Assembly: GCA_963817515.1 (NCBI GenBank)
Contig: CAWFPJ010000025.1
Location: 62,001 to 126,000 of the forward strand
Length of the DNA stretch: 64,000 nt
Source of the DNA: DATMNI01 sp963817515
Lineage (GTDB): Bacteria; Acidobacteriota; Terriglobia; Bryobacterales; Bryobacteraceae
Reading direction: 5' to 3'
Part shown: in pieces, positions 1 through 8,377 of the stretch
Layout of the letters: each line of letters begins with the position of its first letter
How positions within the stretch are numbered: the first letter of the stretch is position 1
Program-made: the position numbers and the translations under genes
Notes under the pieces: model-generated
Seen by the model: only the letters and a program-made list of their open reading frames with translations
Told to the model about the DNA's origin: nothing
Databases searched by the model: none

Positions 1-12
1 GCAACGGCCTCA

Positions 13-417
13 ATGATGTTCGGCACACTCGCGTCCGTCGTAATGGCTTTTTTCCCAAAGTGTCCGGTCTGTTGGGCGGCGTATCTTAGCCTATTTGGGA
101 TCGCGGGCATCAAAAACATCCTGTCTCTTTCGGGCCTGCAACCAGTGCTGGTTGCTCTAATGGTGATTAACATTGCCAGCGTGTGGCTCCGGGGACGCTC
201 AACGGGCCGAATGAGTGGGTCTTATCTAGTGTCCGCCGGCTCACTTGCCATCGTCGTCTCAAAGATTAGTCTGGGCTGGGAAAATGTTGCCGGGTGGGGT
301 GTTTTGTTGAGTTTGGCGGGATCGTTATTGAGTGCGGTGAATACAAAAGGGCCATTGCGGGAATGGATTGCCCTCCCCGCCAGACGTCTTTTCTACCGAA
401 ACTCGCCGCGATGTTAA
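13..417 (+). CDS. Small multi-pass membrane protein with CPxCW motif (5' end may lie outside the window)
   Basis: The 134-residue product is very hydrophobic, with about four predicted membrane segments. Near the N-terminus it has FFPKCPVCWAAY, a Cys-Pro-x-Cys-Trp motif on a membrane helix, as found in MerC-like and related small membrane proteins that bind metal or thiols. The reading frame stays open to the window edge, so the start at 13 may be internal. The last ~10 codons run into the edge of an ISL3 transposase remnant, so the natural C-terminus may be altered. The function is not recognised; metal or redox handling is only suggested by the cysteine pair. Confidence 0.55.
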   Translation: MMFGTLASVVMAFFPKCPVCWAAYLSLFGIAGIKNILSLSGLQPVLVALMVINIASVWLRGRSTGRMSGSYLVSAGSLAIVVSKISLGWENVAGWGVLLSLAGSLLSAVNTKGPLREWIALPARRLFYRNSPRC

Positions 418-620
418 TCAAGCATCCGGACGGCATTCTAAACTACTGTCGGACCAAGGTGCGCTTTGGGGTGGTCGAGGCGGTCAACGGAAACATTCGC
501 ATGTTGATCAACCGCGGGCGCGGCTATCAGAACCTCCGCTACCTGCTCCTGAAGGCCAAGCGGGTGGCTGTAACTAACATCGAACTCATCGCTGTTCGCA
601 CGGTCAAAACAGCAGCCTGA
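400..620 (+). pseudogene. ISL3-family transposase C-terminal remnant
   Basis: The frame ending at 620 encodes KHPDGILNYCRTKVRFGVVE followed by AVNGNIRMLINRGRGYQN. This is the characteristic C-terminal block of ISL3 (IS204/IS1001/IS1165) DDE transposases, including the catalytic Glu region (VEAVNGNI). Only about 70 residues remain of a protein that is normally 400 or more, and nothing upstream in frame matches the family. It is a non-functional insertion-sequence relic that appears to have eroded the end of the preceding membrane-protein gene. Confidence 0.7.
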
Positions 621-741
621 AATGGCCCATCCGTCGGATTCTCGCTCGGAGCCGTATTTTTCTGACTGCTGACTGCACTCGCCATTTACTCTCAATCTAA
701 CCGCTCTGAAACGTGAATTGACAGAAGCGGCTACCGACAAA

Positions 742-775
742 AGCAAGAGGGCCGGATCGCTCCGGCCCTCTTGCT
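742..775 (-). terminator. Strong hairpin terminator for the sugar dehydrogenase gene
   Basis: A perfect 15-bp inverted repeat (742-756 and 761-775, arms AGCAAGAGGGCCGGA and its complement) has a 4-nt loop. Read on the minus strand it is followed by a short T-rich run (TTTTG) and lies 25 bp beyond the stop of the minus-strand gene ending at 800. It fits intrinsic termination of that gene. Confidence 0.75.
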
Positions 776-799
776 TCTTGTTCACCTAACGCGAAGTGA

Positions 800-2027
800 T
801 CACTTGGGTGTCACATGGATCAGGGCGCCGGGATTGGCGTCTTCCAGCATCCACAGCGAACCATCGGGGCCTTCTTCCACATCGCGGATGCGGTGGCCCA
901 CATCCCAGCGCTCGGCGGTTTTGGCGCCGCCATGGCCGTCAAAGACGATGCGGTTGAGCGACTTGGTCGCCAGGCCGCTGATGAAGCCGTTGCCGTTCCA
1001 TTGCGGGAAGGTCTGGGTGCCGTGGTAGAACATCAGATTGCCCGGCGCGATCACCGGCACCCAATAGAGCACGGGCTTCGCCAGGTCGGGCCGCGTGTCG
1101 GGCTTGGGAATGGGCACGCCGTTATAGTTCTCGCCATAGGAGACGAGCGGCCAGCCATAATTCTTGCCCTTCTCGATCAGGTTCAGCTCGTCGCCGCCGC
1201 GCGGGCCATGCTCGACCTCCCACAATTCGCCGGTGGGCGAAAACGCCATGCCGTAGGGCGTGCGGACGCCGCTGGCCCAGGTTTCAGCCGGCGTCAGATT
1301 CGGGGCCGGGAAAGGTATAGGTGCTTACCACCTTCGCGGTCTTGGCGGCTTCGGTGTCACTGGGCGGATCGATCAGGGGAATGGTGGCAGCGCCGGTCTT
1401 GCCGAAGTTGGGATTGCCAGGGGCTGGTTTGCCGTCCAGCGTCAGGCGCAGGATCTTGCCTTCGGGCTGGTCTGGATCCTGGGCGGGGGTGAAGCGCTGG
1501 CGGTCGCCAACCGTGAGGAACAGAAACTGGCCGTCGGGCGAGAAGGCGACCTGCGCGCCTTCCTGCCCGCCCTTGCCCTTGGGCATCTGGTGCCACAGCA
1601 CCTCGAAGTTTTCGAGTTTAGCCGAGGTGGCGGTGGCGTTCAGCTTGGCGCGCGCGAGCGCCAGGCCTCCGCCATAGTCACCCGGCTCGGCATAGGTGAG
1701 ATAGATACTCTGGTCGGTGGCGTAACGTGGCGAGAGGAAGACGCCGTGCATGCCGTTCTGGCCCTGGTAATAGACGGCGGGCGTATTCTCCACCTGGATC
1801 TTCTCTCCCTGCTGGGATACCAGCCAAACGGGCCCGACCTTTTCGGTGACCAGCATGCGGCCATCGGGCAGGAAGGCCAGCCGCCAGGGCAGTTTAAAAG
1901 TGGCCACCGTCGTCATGGTGAAGGGCAGGCTGGCTTCGGGCTTCTGTTCGCCCACATTGACCTGGGCCCAGGCCGCCACCGACACCAGGGTGAAAAGCAA
2001 CGGCGCTTTCGCCAATTTCATCGTCAT
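800..2027 (-). CDS. Secreted PQQ-dependent sugar (glucose/sorbosone-type) dehydrogenase, frameshifted
   Basis: The N-terminal frame (2027-1284) begins with a signal peptide (MTMKLAKAPLLFTLVSVAAWA). It continues with beta-propeller sequence typical of soluble aldose sugar dehydrogenase (YliI/Asd): PWRLAFLPDGRMLVTEK, GQNGMHGVFLSP, GGQEGAQVAFSPDG. The rest of the protein, with GELWEVEHGPRGGDELNLIE and GKNYGWPLVSYGENY, is in another frame ending at 800. Shifting by one base near 1300-1310 joins TYTFPGP directly to PNLTPAETWASGVRTPYG, so one indel splits an otherwise complete ~400-residue protein. The expected role is periplasmic oxidation of aldoses or pyranoses with PQQ. Whether the indel is biological or an assembly error cannot be told from the sequence. 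Confidence 0.85.
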
Positions 2028-2259
2028 TTCTCTCCTTGCTTCTCAAGCGCCCGACCTTAAGCGATCCGGGGCGCCGTCGTTATTCATACATTACCATTGG
2101 GTCGTGCCAAATAAAGACTTGCGGTCGATCACAACGCTTCCGTGTTGAAGATACTGACACCGGTATATGAATCGAAATGCCTCAGCCCAGGGCGACGTGC
2201 TTCCTCACCCGCGCAATTGGCAGTCGCGTAGCTGGATTTGTTCACCAATCTCACTTCAA

Positions 2260-3156
2260 TCATTTCGGCATCGGAATAGACACTGCCTTGCCAGCGCCGC
2301 GTTCGGCGACCCAGATCGTGTCGCCCGCGGGCTCGACTGCGGTTGGTGTCTTGAGTCCTTCCTTGATTACCGTGACGCTGGCCTTATCGCCATTGACAGT
2401 AATAACGGAAATCTTGCCGCTGCCATTCTCAGCAAGCAGCAGCTTGCCATTGGCTGCGCGCATGCCATCCGGCCCTTTCACGGGCTGATCCATCCAGATA
2501 TCGACAGGTTGTCCGGCCTTGCCGGCAGCGTCCACCGGGATACGGTAGAGATTGTTCGAGAACACATTGTTCACATACAGCGTACCGTCCAAAAAGGTGA
2601 TCCCGTCGATGCCGTAGAGCGCGCGATCTTCCAGGAATAGTTCGGCAGTGGAAGCACCGGCTGGTAGCTTGTAGATTTTGCTGTTGGCGGTGTCGCTGAT
2701 GTAAAGCGCCTTGTCCGGTCCGACCGAGAAATCGTTGCAGGTACTGTTGTCACCAGGCAGGTTCCAACGAAGCTTTTGAGCGCCAGTGGAGAGATCAAAG
2801 CCCCTCAGGGCGGTGTGACGCTTCACCGGCGTTATGCCTGGCACCGGGGTTAGCTGACACGTCCACAACGTGTTGGTAGCGGCATCGGCAAGCATGCCGA
2901 AGAAAAAGGTGCCAGCACCTTCAGCGCTGGCATCAACGAACTTCTCGGCAGTGGTCGAGCCTGGGCGCACCTTGTAGACGAACGGAGTGCTCGCGCTACC
3001 GACGATCAGTATCCCGCCCGGTGCGACAGTCAAACTCTCGGGCTGGGATTTCGCGTCGACGATAAGAATTTCAGCGGCAGACGCAGCCTGCGCAAGGCCC
3101 GTCAATAATGCGACGCAAGCGGCAAGCCGTCGTGCACTTAAATTGGGCATAGTCAA
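2260..3156 (-). CDS. Secreted SMP-30/NHL-type beta-propeller protein
   Basis: The 298-residue protein starts with a clear signal peptide (ARRLAACVALLTGLAQAASA). The body repeats short beta-propeller blades of the form LYISDTANSKIYKL, LYVNNVFSNNLYRI, IWVAERGAGK, as in SMP-30/gluconolactonase-like and NHL-like lactonases. No disruption is visible. It lies directly upstream of, and parallel to, the secreted sugar dehydrogenase on the minus strand, separated by 232 bp. A lactonase acting on the dehydrogenase product would make sense but is an inference; the fold is better supported than any specific reaction. Confidence 0.75.
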   Translation of the reverse strand: MTMPNLSARRLAACVALLTGLAQAASAAEILIVDAKSQPESLTVAPGGILIVGSASTPFVYKVRPGSTTAEKFVDASAEGAGTFFFGMLADAATNTLWTCQLTPVPGITPVKRHTALRGFDLSTGAQKLRWNLPGDNSTCNDFSVGPDKALYISDTANSKIYKLPAGASTAELFLEDRALYGIDGITFLDGTLYVNNVFSNNLYRIPVDAAGKAGQPVDIWMDQPVKGPDGMRAANGKLLLAENGSGKISVITVNGDKASVTVIKEGLKTPTAVEPAGDTIWVAERGAGKAVSIPMPK

Positions 3157-3642
3157 ATCTCCTCACTTTTTGGCCTTCCATGCCGAACCGATCACGATCG
3201 ATACATTCTTGCCAAACCAGATAGGCTTGAAGACATGTTTACGGCACTCAGTCTAGTATACACGTCGGTTCAAACTGGCAGCCTGTAGCTCTTTTGCAGG
3301 TGTGACTGATGGCATCTGGCCGACTGGTGGTCAGCCGCCGGTTCGGCGTTGATGTCGTTCCTGGGCAATACCTTTGTGCGCCGCCCGACGCGAAAAGGAC
3401 CCCTGTATTTCTTTACGTGTCATGATTCATCATGATAGCCTGAAAATGTAAAGGAGGAAAGCAGCTATTCAGCTTCGGCAAGCTGGTTCCACGGCTGCGA
3501 AATTATGTCACGCAACAGACGCTTGGAAATTAACCATCTTCCCATCTCGCTCACTCCAGCGGCATCAGCGAGTGTCCGCAGCGCTGACGTGTGCTTCGCG
3601 TAACGCCTCGTTCCCTCCTCGGAAATCGAGGACAATGAGGTT
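3157..3642. other. Intergenic region without a confident gene
   Basis: This 486-bp stretch between divergent genes should hold the promoters for the propeller gene (minus) and the discoidin-like gene (plus). A small palindromic TCATGA pair sits near 3420-3436. A minus-strand frame at 3465-3752 partly overlaps the next gene and is not convincing. Confidence 0.4.
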
Positions 3643-4116
3643 ATGAGGAAACGCGTCATCGGTCTGCTTCTTTCCGATTCGACTGAGAACCATTCTCCCT
3701 GGCTTGATCTATCACGGCTTGCGCAGGTCGAGGTTACCTCCGAAGAGATCAACCACCCAGTCGAATCGGCGTTTGATTTTGGGGAGAGTTCCGAGTGGCG
3801 GGCTGCATCGCCAGGTAACCAAATGATTCGCTTGATCTTTGATCAACCGCAAGCGATCAAACGTATCTGCCTCCGATTCGATGAGGCTGAACTCGCGCGA
3901 ACTCAGGAATTCACTTTGCGATGGTCTCGTGACAGAACCTCTGGCTCCCAGGAAATCGTTCGCCAGCAGTGGAACTTCAGTCCCGAAGGATCGACCTCTG
4001 AATCAGAGGACTATCTCGTCGATCTTGTCGGCGCCTCCGTCCTGGAATTGACAATTGATCCGGATCTCGGGGCAGGGGAAGCAACCGCGAAGCTAACGTC
4101 CTGGCGCGTTGCATAA
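3643..4116 (+). CDS. Discoidin/XRCC1-N-like carbohydrate-binding-type protein
   Basis: The 157-residue soluble protein has the pattern EVTSEEINHPVESAFDFGES, WRAASPGNQMIRLIFDQPQ, RTQEFTLRWSRD, VRQQWNFSPEGST and a closing LTSWRVA. This matches a conserved bacterial family with a galactose-binding (F5/8, XRCC1-N) jelly-roll fold. No signal peptide is present. It is complete in length. The ligand is unknown; the family is usually annotated hypothetical or carbohydrate-binding. Confidence 0.7.
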   Translation: MRKRVIGLLLSDSTENHSPWLDLSRLAQVEVTSEEINHPVESAFDFGESSEWRAASPGNQMIRLIFDQPQAIKRICLRFDEAELARTQEFTLRWSRDRTSGSQEIVRQQWNFSPEGSTSESEDYLVDLVGASVLELTIDPDLGAGEATAKLTSWRVA

Positions 4117-4177
4117 GCGCTTTGCTCCTCACGCATATGTGCAGGTGTGTGGCAGCTACCGCCGGACAAGAACCGTC

Positions 4178-4945
4178 ATGAAGATAGCCAGCTATAACGT
4201 CAATTCCATTCGCAGGCGCCTCCCGTTAGTGCTCGACTGGATCCTTGCGCATAAGCCCGATGTGATGTGCCTGCAGGAGACGAAGGTGCAAGATCAGGAT
4301 TTCCCGGCAGCCGCTTTTCATGACGCCGGATATCACGCCACCTTTCGGGGCATGAAGGGGTATAACGGCGTTGCAACCCTGACCCGACAGAAACCCGAGC
4401 GGATTCTCCATGGGCTCCACGAAGGCCCGGATAACGAAGATGTTCGAATTGTTCAGACCGTTGTGAACGGAATTCCGATCATCAACTGCTATGTGCCTCA
4501 GGGGTACTCGATCAGCTCAGAAAAGTATACGTTCAAGCTTGCTTGGTTTAAGCGCATTCGCCGCTACTTCGATGCGTATCTTGATCCTGAGAAACCGGCG
4601 ATATGGCTTGGCGATCTGAATGTCGCGCCAGAGCCCATTGACGTCTACCACTCCGAGCGCCGCGTGAACGATGTCGACTTCCATATCGATGCCCGAACCG
4701 CCTACAAAGAAGCAGTGGCCTGGGGGTTCATTGACGTATTTCGAAAGCTCCATCCTGATCGGGTGCAATACACCTACTGGGATTACTTCAGAAACGCGTT
4801 TGATCGTGATTTTGGCTGGCGCATCGATCACATCCTTGCGACTGCACCGCTGGCGGACCGCTGCCAAACGGCCGACGTAGATCTGACGCCTCGCAAGGCG
4901 GAAGGCGCATCGGACCACACCATAGTCTGGGCCGTGTTCGAGTAG
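4178..4945 (+). CDS. xth: Exodeoxyribonuclease III (Xth)
   Basis: The protein is about 255 residues from the ATG at 4178, where the family N-terminus MKIASYNVNSIRRRL begins; the longer in-frame start at 4109 adds non-homologous residues. It carries all landmarks of the endonuclease/exonuclease/phosphatase fold: CLQETK with the metal-binding Glu34, WLGDLNVAPEPIDVY, WRIDHILAT and the terminal SDHTIVWA catalytic Asp-His. It should act as an AP endonuclease and 3'-5' exonuclease in base-excision repair. The length is normal and no disruption is seen. Confidence 0.93.
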   Translation: MKIASYNVNSIRRRLPLVLDWILAHKPDVMCLQETKVQDQDFPAAAFHDAGYHATFRGMKGYNGVATLTRQKPERILHGLHEGPDNEDVRIVQTVVNGIPIINCYVPQGYSISSEKYTFKLAWFKRIRRYFDAYLDPEKPAIWLGDLNVAPEPIDVYHSERRVNDVDFHIDARTAYKEAVAWGFIDVFRKLHPDRVQYTYWDYFRNAFDRDFGWRIDHILATAPLADRCQTADVDLTPRKAEGASDHTIVWAVFE

Positions 4946-5092
4946 CTCGGGTAACGCTTTCATACCGAAGCGCTGGTTGATCCCCTTGGAACGGTATTTC
5001 CTACCGGGAGATGGTGCAAAGGATCCACCGTTACGGCCGCACAAGAAAGTCCTTGCTAAGGACCACATATGTAGTAGATTAACGGACGCACC

Positions 5093-5365
5093 ATGGAAGC
5101 CCTGGCAGAATCGCTTTCGCTGATGACCTCCGTGGGGCGTCCGGTTCTCGACCGCACCGGCCTGAAGGGTGCCTATTCATTCAACGCCGACATCTACAAC
5201 CTGGCAAAAGGTCTGGGCCCAGCGGAATGGAAGGAAGCCATGGTGAATAGCGATGCAATATTCTCGACACTCCCGGACCAACTTGGGCTTGAGTTGGAAT
5301 CTCAAAAAGCGCCGATCGATATTATTGCCATTGACCGTGCCGACAAGGTTCCGATCGAAAACTAA
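5093..5365 (+). pseudogene. C-terminal fragment of a TIGR03435-family protein
   Basis: The 90-residue frame contains LAESLSLMTSVGRPVLDRTG followed by LKGAYSF, then LPDQLGLELESQKAPIDIIA and ends in KVPIEN. These are the hallmarks of the C-terminal region of the TIGR03435 family, which is strongly expanded in Solibacter. A full protein is about 250-350 residues, and stop codons (TAG TAG) lie just upstream in this frame. It is therefore a 5'-truncated relic rather than a small gene. Confidence 0.72.
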
Positions 5366-5523
5366 AGTCCACGTCGAAACAAGTCCGTCAAGGGAGACTG
5401 CTCCATCATCATAACGCTCGCGTTCCAGTCCCTCGTCAGCTAACGTCGGCTCGGCCAGCGGGCCAGTTAAGGCTCCCATCGAACAGGCGGTAGCATAAAT
5501 TTCGGAGGCGAGTAGCACGACAT

Positions 5524-6168
5524 ATGCCGAAGGTTCGAGTTGCGGGATTTGGTGTTTCGTTGGACGGTTTCAGCGCGGGAACGGAGCAAAGCCTGAACGA
5601 TCCGCTGGGCAAGCGCGGTCCAGAGATCTTTCAGTGGTTCTTCCACACAAAGACATTTTGCGCGATGCATGGGCAGGAAGGTGGATCTATCGATGTGGAC
5701 GATGAGTTCGCACGGCGGTCGATGGAGAACTTTGGAGCCTTCATCCTTGGTCGCAACATGTTCGGTCCGGTGCGCGGCCCGTGGCCCGACGGCTCATGGA
5801 AGGGATGGTGGGGCGACAACCCGCCGTACCATGCGGAAACGTTCGTCCTGACGCACTACGAACGGGAGCCGCTGGTGATGGAGGGCGGGACGACCTTCCA
5901 CTTTGTCACCGGCGGAATCGAAGAGGCGCTGAGGCTCGCGAAACAGGCAGCGGGCGACAAGGATGTCAAAATCGGAGGCGGTGTTTCCACGGTGCGGCAA
6001 TATCTGCAAGCAGGGCTGATAGATTCCCTGCACTTTGCACTTGCACCTGTCGTACTCGGCCAGGGGGAAGCATTGTTTACCGGTCTCGACCTGCCCGCTC
6101 TTGGATTTTCTGTGACGGAGCACAAGGCTACCGAGCAAGCGACGCACTTTGTGCTGGAGAAAGGATAG
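5524..6168 (+). CDS. Dihydrofolate reductase family protein (RibD C-terminal-like)
   Basis: The 214-residue protein has the RibD-C/DHFR fold pattern: VAGFGVSLDGFSAG at the N-terminus, FILGRNMFGPVRGPWPD, FVLTHYEREPLVMEGGTTFH, and the NADPH-binding region IGGGVSTVRQYLQAGLIDSL with LAPVVLGQGEALF. Proteins of this type are stand-alone reductases of unknown substrate, distinct from folate DHFR and from bifunctional RibD (no deaminase domain). It is complete. An upstream GGAGG at about 5502 is somewhat far from the ATG. Confidence 0.85.
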   Translation: MPKVRVAGFGVSLDGFSAGTEQSLNDPLGKRGPEIFQWFFHTKTFCAMHGQEGGSIDVDDEFARRSMENFGAFILGRNMFGPVRGPWPDGSWKGWWGDNPPYHAETFVLTHYEREPLVMEGGTTFHFVTGGIEEALRLAKQAAGDKDVKIGGGVSTVRQYLQAGLIDSLHFALAPVVLGQGEALFTGLDLPALGFSVTEHKATEQATHFVLEKG

Positions 6169-6425
6169 AAGGAAGAATCCCAACTTTGTGCTTGCCGTGG
6201 ATTCGAGTTTGAGCACAACGTTGTCATCGCCGAGGACAGCGCGGGGCAACCTGTGGCACAGGGATCATGGATGATCGACAAGCCCGATAGAAGTAGGATT
6301 GAGGGAACCCGCAACCGCAGCCTTGGCCTCCCGTCGCCCCGGCTTGGTAGTACCATGCATGCATGCTCCGATCTAATCAAGACATTAGCTGTTTTAACGC
6401 GATCCAAGGCGGCCTGGGGTGCTGA

Positions 6426-7151
6426 GTGTCTAAACAGGCACCGGGTCGATCGAAACCCGGCATATATCAGTTGCTCATAGCATCGGCGCTCGAGGCGGAC
6501 CTGGGCCGGCGGCTGCTCGAATCCCCGGAGGAAGTATTCGAGGACTATGACCTCACGGAGGAGGAGAAGGATCTCCTGCGGCAGCCCGACCATCGGCTGC
6601 TGCGCTTATTGGGAGCGGCGCTCGCCCACGAGCGGGAATCCTCCAGCCCCGTGCCGGAAGCATCCAGCGTGCCGCAGCCTCACGCCGTAGTTCAGGCGCG
6701 CACACTGCCCGACATTTCGCTAGCGTTGACGCTCGTTCCGTGCGCCCAGTATGAGAACGGCCGGCTGCATACGTTCGCCTATGCGGTGTGGGTGAATCCG
6801 CTGCCCCATGGAGCCGATCCGGCGAGCCTGCCGCCGCCGCCGGGAGCCGTGTTCCCCGGCCAGCCACTGGCGCCGTTGCATGCGGTGATTCAAGTCTCCG
6901 CGGTGCAAATGCAAGACGCGGCTGGCGACCCGCAAGTCGGCCTGAGCGCCGGACTTCGACAAGCCTCCAACATGACAGCTCCGCCCCCACCGGAGGCCGC
7001 CGGCAGGCCCGGCGGGTCACCGTTTGGAAGCGATCTGCGTTCGGCAGAGGTGCAGGCGGCCGTCGCTGCGGTGCGCAGTGCTCGCAACGACCAGAGGTAT
7101 GGCCGGCTGATCGACCTGATGCACGTCCTGCGCAGTGGAGAAGTGCGATGA
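6426..7151 (+). CDS. Helical-leader protein coupled to an N-methyltransferase homologue; candidate split-borosin precursor-like protein
   Basis: The 241-residue product starts at GTG 6426. Residues ~12-70 (LLIASALEADLGRRLLESPE, EVFEDYDLTEEEKDLL, RLLRLLGAALAHE) have the layout of LigA-like/Nif11-like small helical bundles, with the pattern (P)E-x-V-x-x-x-Y-x-L-T-x-E-E. That fold is used as the borosin-binding domain of split borosin precursors such as SonA. A Pro/Ser-rich linker, a predicted beta-rich middle (95-180), a proline cluster and a final amphipathic helix (VQAAVAAVRSARNDQRYGRL) follow. Its stop overlaps the next gene's start (ATGA at 7148-7151), implying co-translation. No obvious short hydrophobic core is seen, so a precursor role is a hypothesis. 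It could instead be an accessory subunit. Confidence 0.55.
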   Translation: MSKQAPGRSKPGIYQLLIASALEADLGRRLLESPEEVFEDYDLTEEEKDLLRQPDHRLLRLLGAALAHERESSSPVPEASSVPQPHAVVQARTLPDISLALTLVPCAQYENGRLHTFAYAVWVNPLPHGADPASLPPPPGAVFPGQPLAPLHAVIQVSAVQMQDAAGDPQVGLSAGLRQASNMTAPPPPEAAGRPGGSPFGSDLRSAEVQAAVAAVRSARNDQRYGRLIDLMHVLRSGEVR

Positions 7152-7954
7152 CCGAGATCTGGATCGCCGGGCTTGGTCTTCAGACCGTTGGGCAGGTGAC
7201 CCGGGAGGTGGAGTTGGCAATCCGCTCTTCGCGCGAGGTTCTCTACCTGGACACGGGCGTGGCCACCAGGGCCTTTCTTGAGACGCTGTGCCCACGGATC
7301 ACGTCGCTTTACGAGGAGAGTTACTCCGAAGAGAGACCACGGGTAAACGCCTACGAGCACATGGCTGCCCGCGTCATCGACGCGGCTCTCGATCATTCAC
7401 CGGTTACGTTCGCGATCCATGGACACCCGTTGGTCGCAGCCCACCCGCCGTTTCTGATTCTGGAACTGGCGAACGCACTGGATATGCGGGTCGCGGTCCT
7501 ACCGGGCATCTCGGCGATCGATGCGATTCTCGCCGACTTGCGGCTCGACCCGGTGGTCCACGGGATTCAGATGTACGAAGCTACCGATCTGTTGTTGCGG
7601 CGCCGGCCGTTGCAGCCCGAGGTGCCCGCGATTATCTGGCAGATCGGCCCTTTGGAAACTTGCCTGCACAGCATGGGGGTGTCGCGGCCGGAACGGTTCG
7701 CCGGATTGATCGCGCACTTGCGGCAGCATTATCCGCCACGGCATGAGGTGGTGGCCATCTACTGCTCACCGCACCCAATTCTACCGCCCGCCATCCTTCG
7801 ATTTGCCCTTGAGGATATGGGCGAATATGCGCAGGAGATCCATGCGGGGTTCACTCTGTATGTACCGCCCGCGGCTTCGCGGCCGATTCAGGACTACGAC
7901 TTACTCGCGAAGCTATACAGTGTGGATCACTTGCGAAGCATCACTCGATCCTGA
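7148..7954 (+). CDS. Tetrapyrrole-methylase-fold SAM methyltransferase, borosin (OphMA/SonM-like) N-methyltransferase homologue
   Basis: The 268-residue protein has the fold and motifs of the SAM-dependent TP-methylase superfamily. It follows the OphMA pattern rather than cobalamin/siroheme enzymes: IAGLGLQTVGQVT at the N-terminus, IHGHPLVAAHPPF, the LPGISAIDAILADLRLDP block, MYEATDLLLRRRP, IIWQIGP and the late FTLYVPPA. In borosins this enzyme alpha-N-methylates peptide backbone amides of a precursor, either fused or supplied in trans. Here no peptide is fused, and the upstream gene overlaps by 4 bp and supplies a LigA-like helical N-terminus. Family membership is strong; the substrate is inferred. 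Confidence 0.8.
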   Translation: MTEIWIAGLGLQTVGQVTREVELAIRSSREVLYLDTGVATRAFLETLCPRITSLYEESYSEERPRVNAYEHMAARVIDAALDHSPVTFAIHGHPLVAAHPPFLILELANALDMRVAVLPGISAIDAILADLRLDPVVHGIQMYEATDLLLRRRPLQPEVPAIIWQIGPLETCLHSMGVSRPERFAGLIAHLRQHYPPRHEVVAIYCSPHPILPPAILRFALEDMGEYAQEIHAGFTLYVPPAASRPIQDYDLLAKLYSVDHLRSITRS

Positions 7955-7978
7955 ACGGCTCACTTCAACTCCGACTTG

Positions 7979-8119
7979 CGCCAGAAGCTCTCGTACAGCG
8001 CCGGGCTGTGCACCCGTGATTCCACCGACGACCAACAGACCATTCCGTTGCAGATGGGCGCCCTCCGAGAATACATTGGCAATCGGCGCTGGATGACATC
8101 CTTGGAGGTGAAAGCATAA
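7979..8119 (+). pseudogene. Serine recombinase (resolvase) N-terminal remnant
   Basis: The frame through 7991 reads LCTRDSTDDQQTIPLQMGAL followed by REYIGNRRWM, then a TAA at 8117. This is a degenerate version of the resolvase N-terminus (LYxRVST-DQ-T-x-x-Q-x-x-AL-x-x-x-A-x-x-RGW). The catalytic Ser survives in the DST segment but the start and all downstream domains are missing. It is a mobile-element relic just after the methyltransferase gene. Confidence 0.6.
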
Positions 8120-8377
8120 GTGGCGGCCTTCCCCTTGCACTTCTATAGGAGGATCTACTAGCCAGAACAGGGCTCCGCGTTGAATGGCGTCGACTTGAAG
8201 ATCGAATCATTTCAGATTTTTGGAACCCCAACTGGCGCTAACCGAACACGCCCACGGTGCGCAAGAATAATATGGGACGGTGGTAGACTAGCGTTCTTGC
8301 AAATCGCGGAGGCTTGGCCAGGCTGGAAATGGTGTCTGTCGACCGGCGAGGCACCCCTAAAATTGGGGACAATCATC

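Noticed and set aside
3465..3752. Minus-strand 95-residue open frame ahead of the discoidin-like gene
   Set aside because: Its first third is antisense to the better-supported gene at 3643-4116; the rest (SEMGRWLISKRLLRDIISQP) is plausible but matches no family I know.
8180..8377. 66-codon N-terminal extension of the giant regulator from ATG 8180
   Set aside because: The extension has no family similarity, its nearest RBS-like AGGAGG is too far from the ATG, and the conserved N-terminus starts at GTG 8378 behind GGGG. It remains possible.
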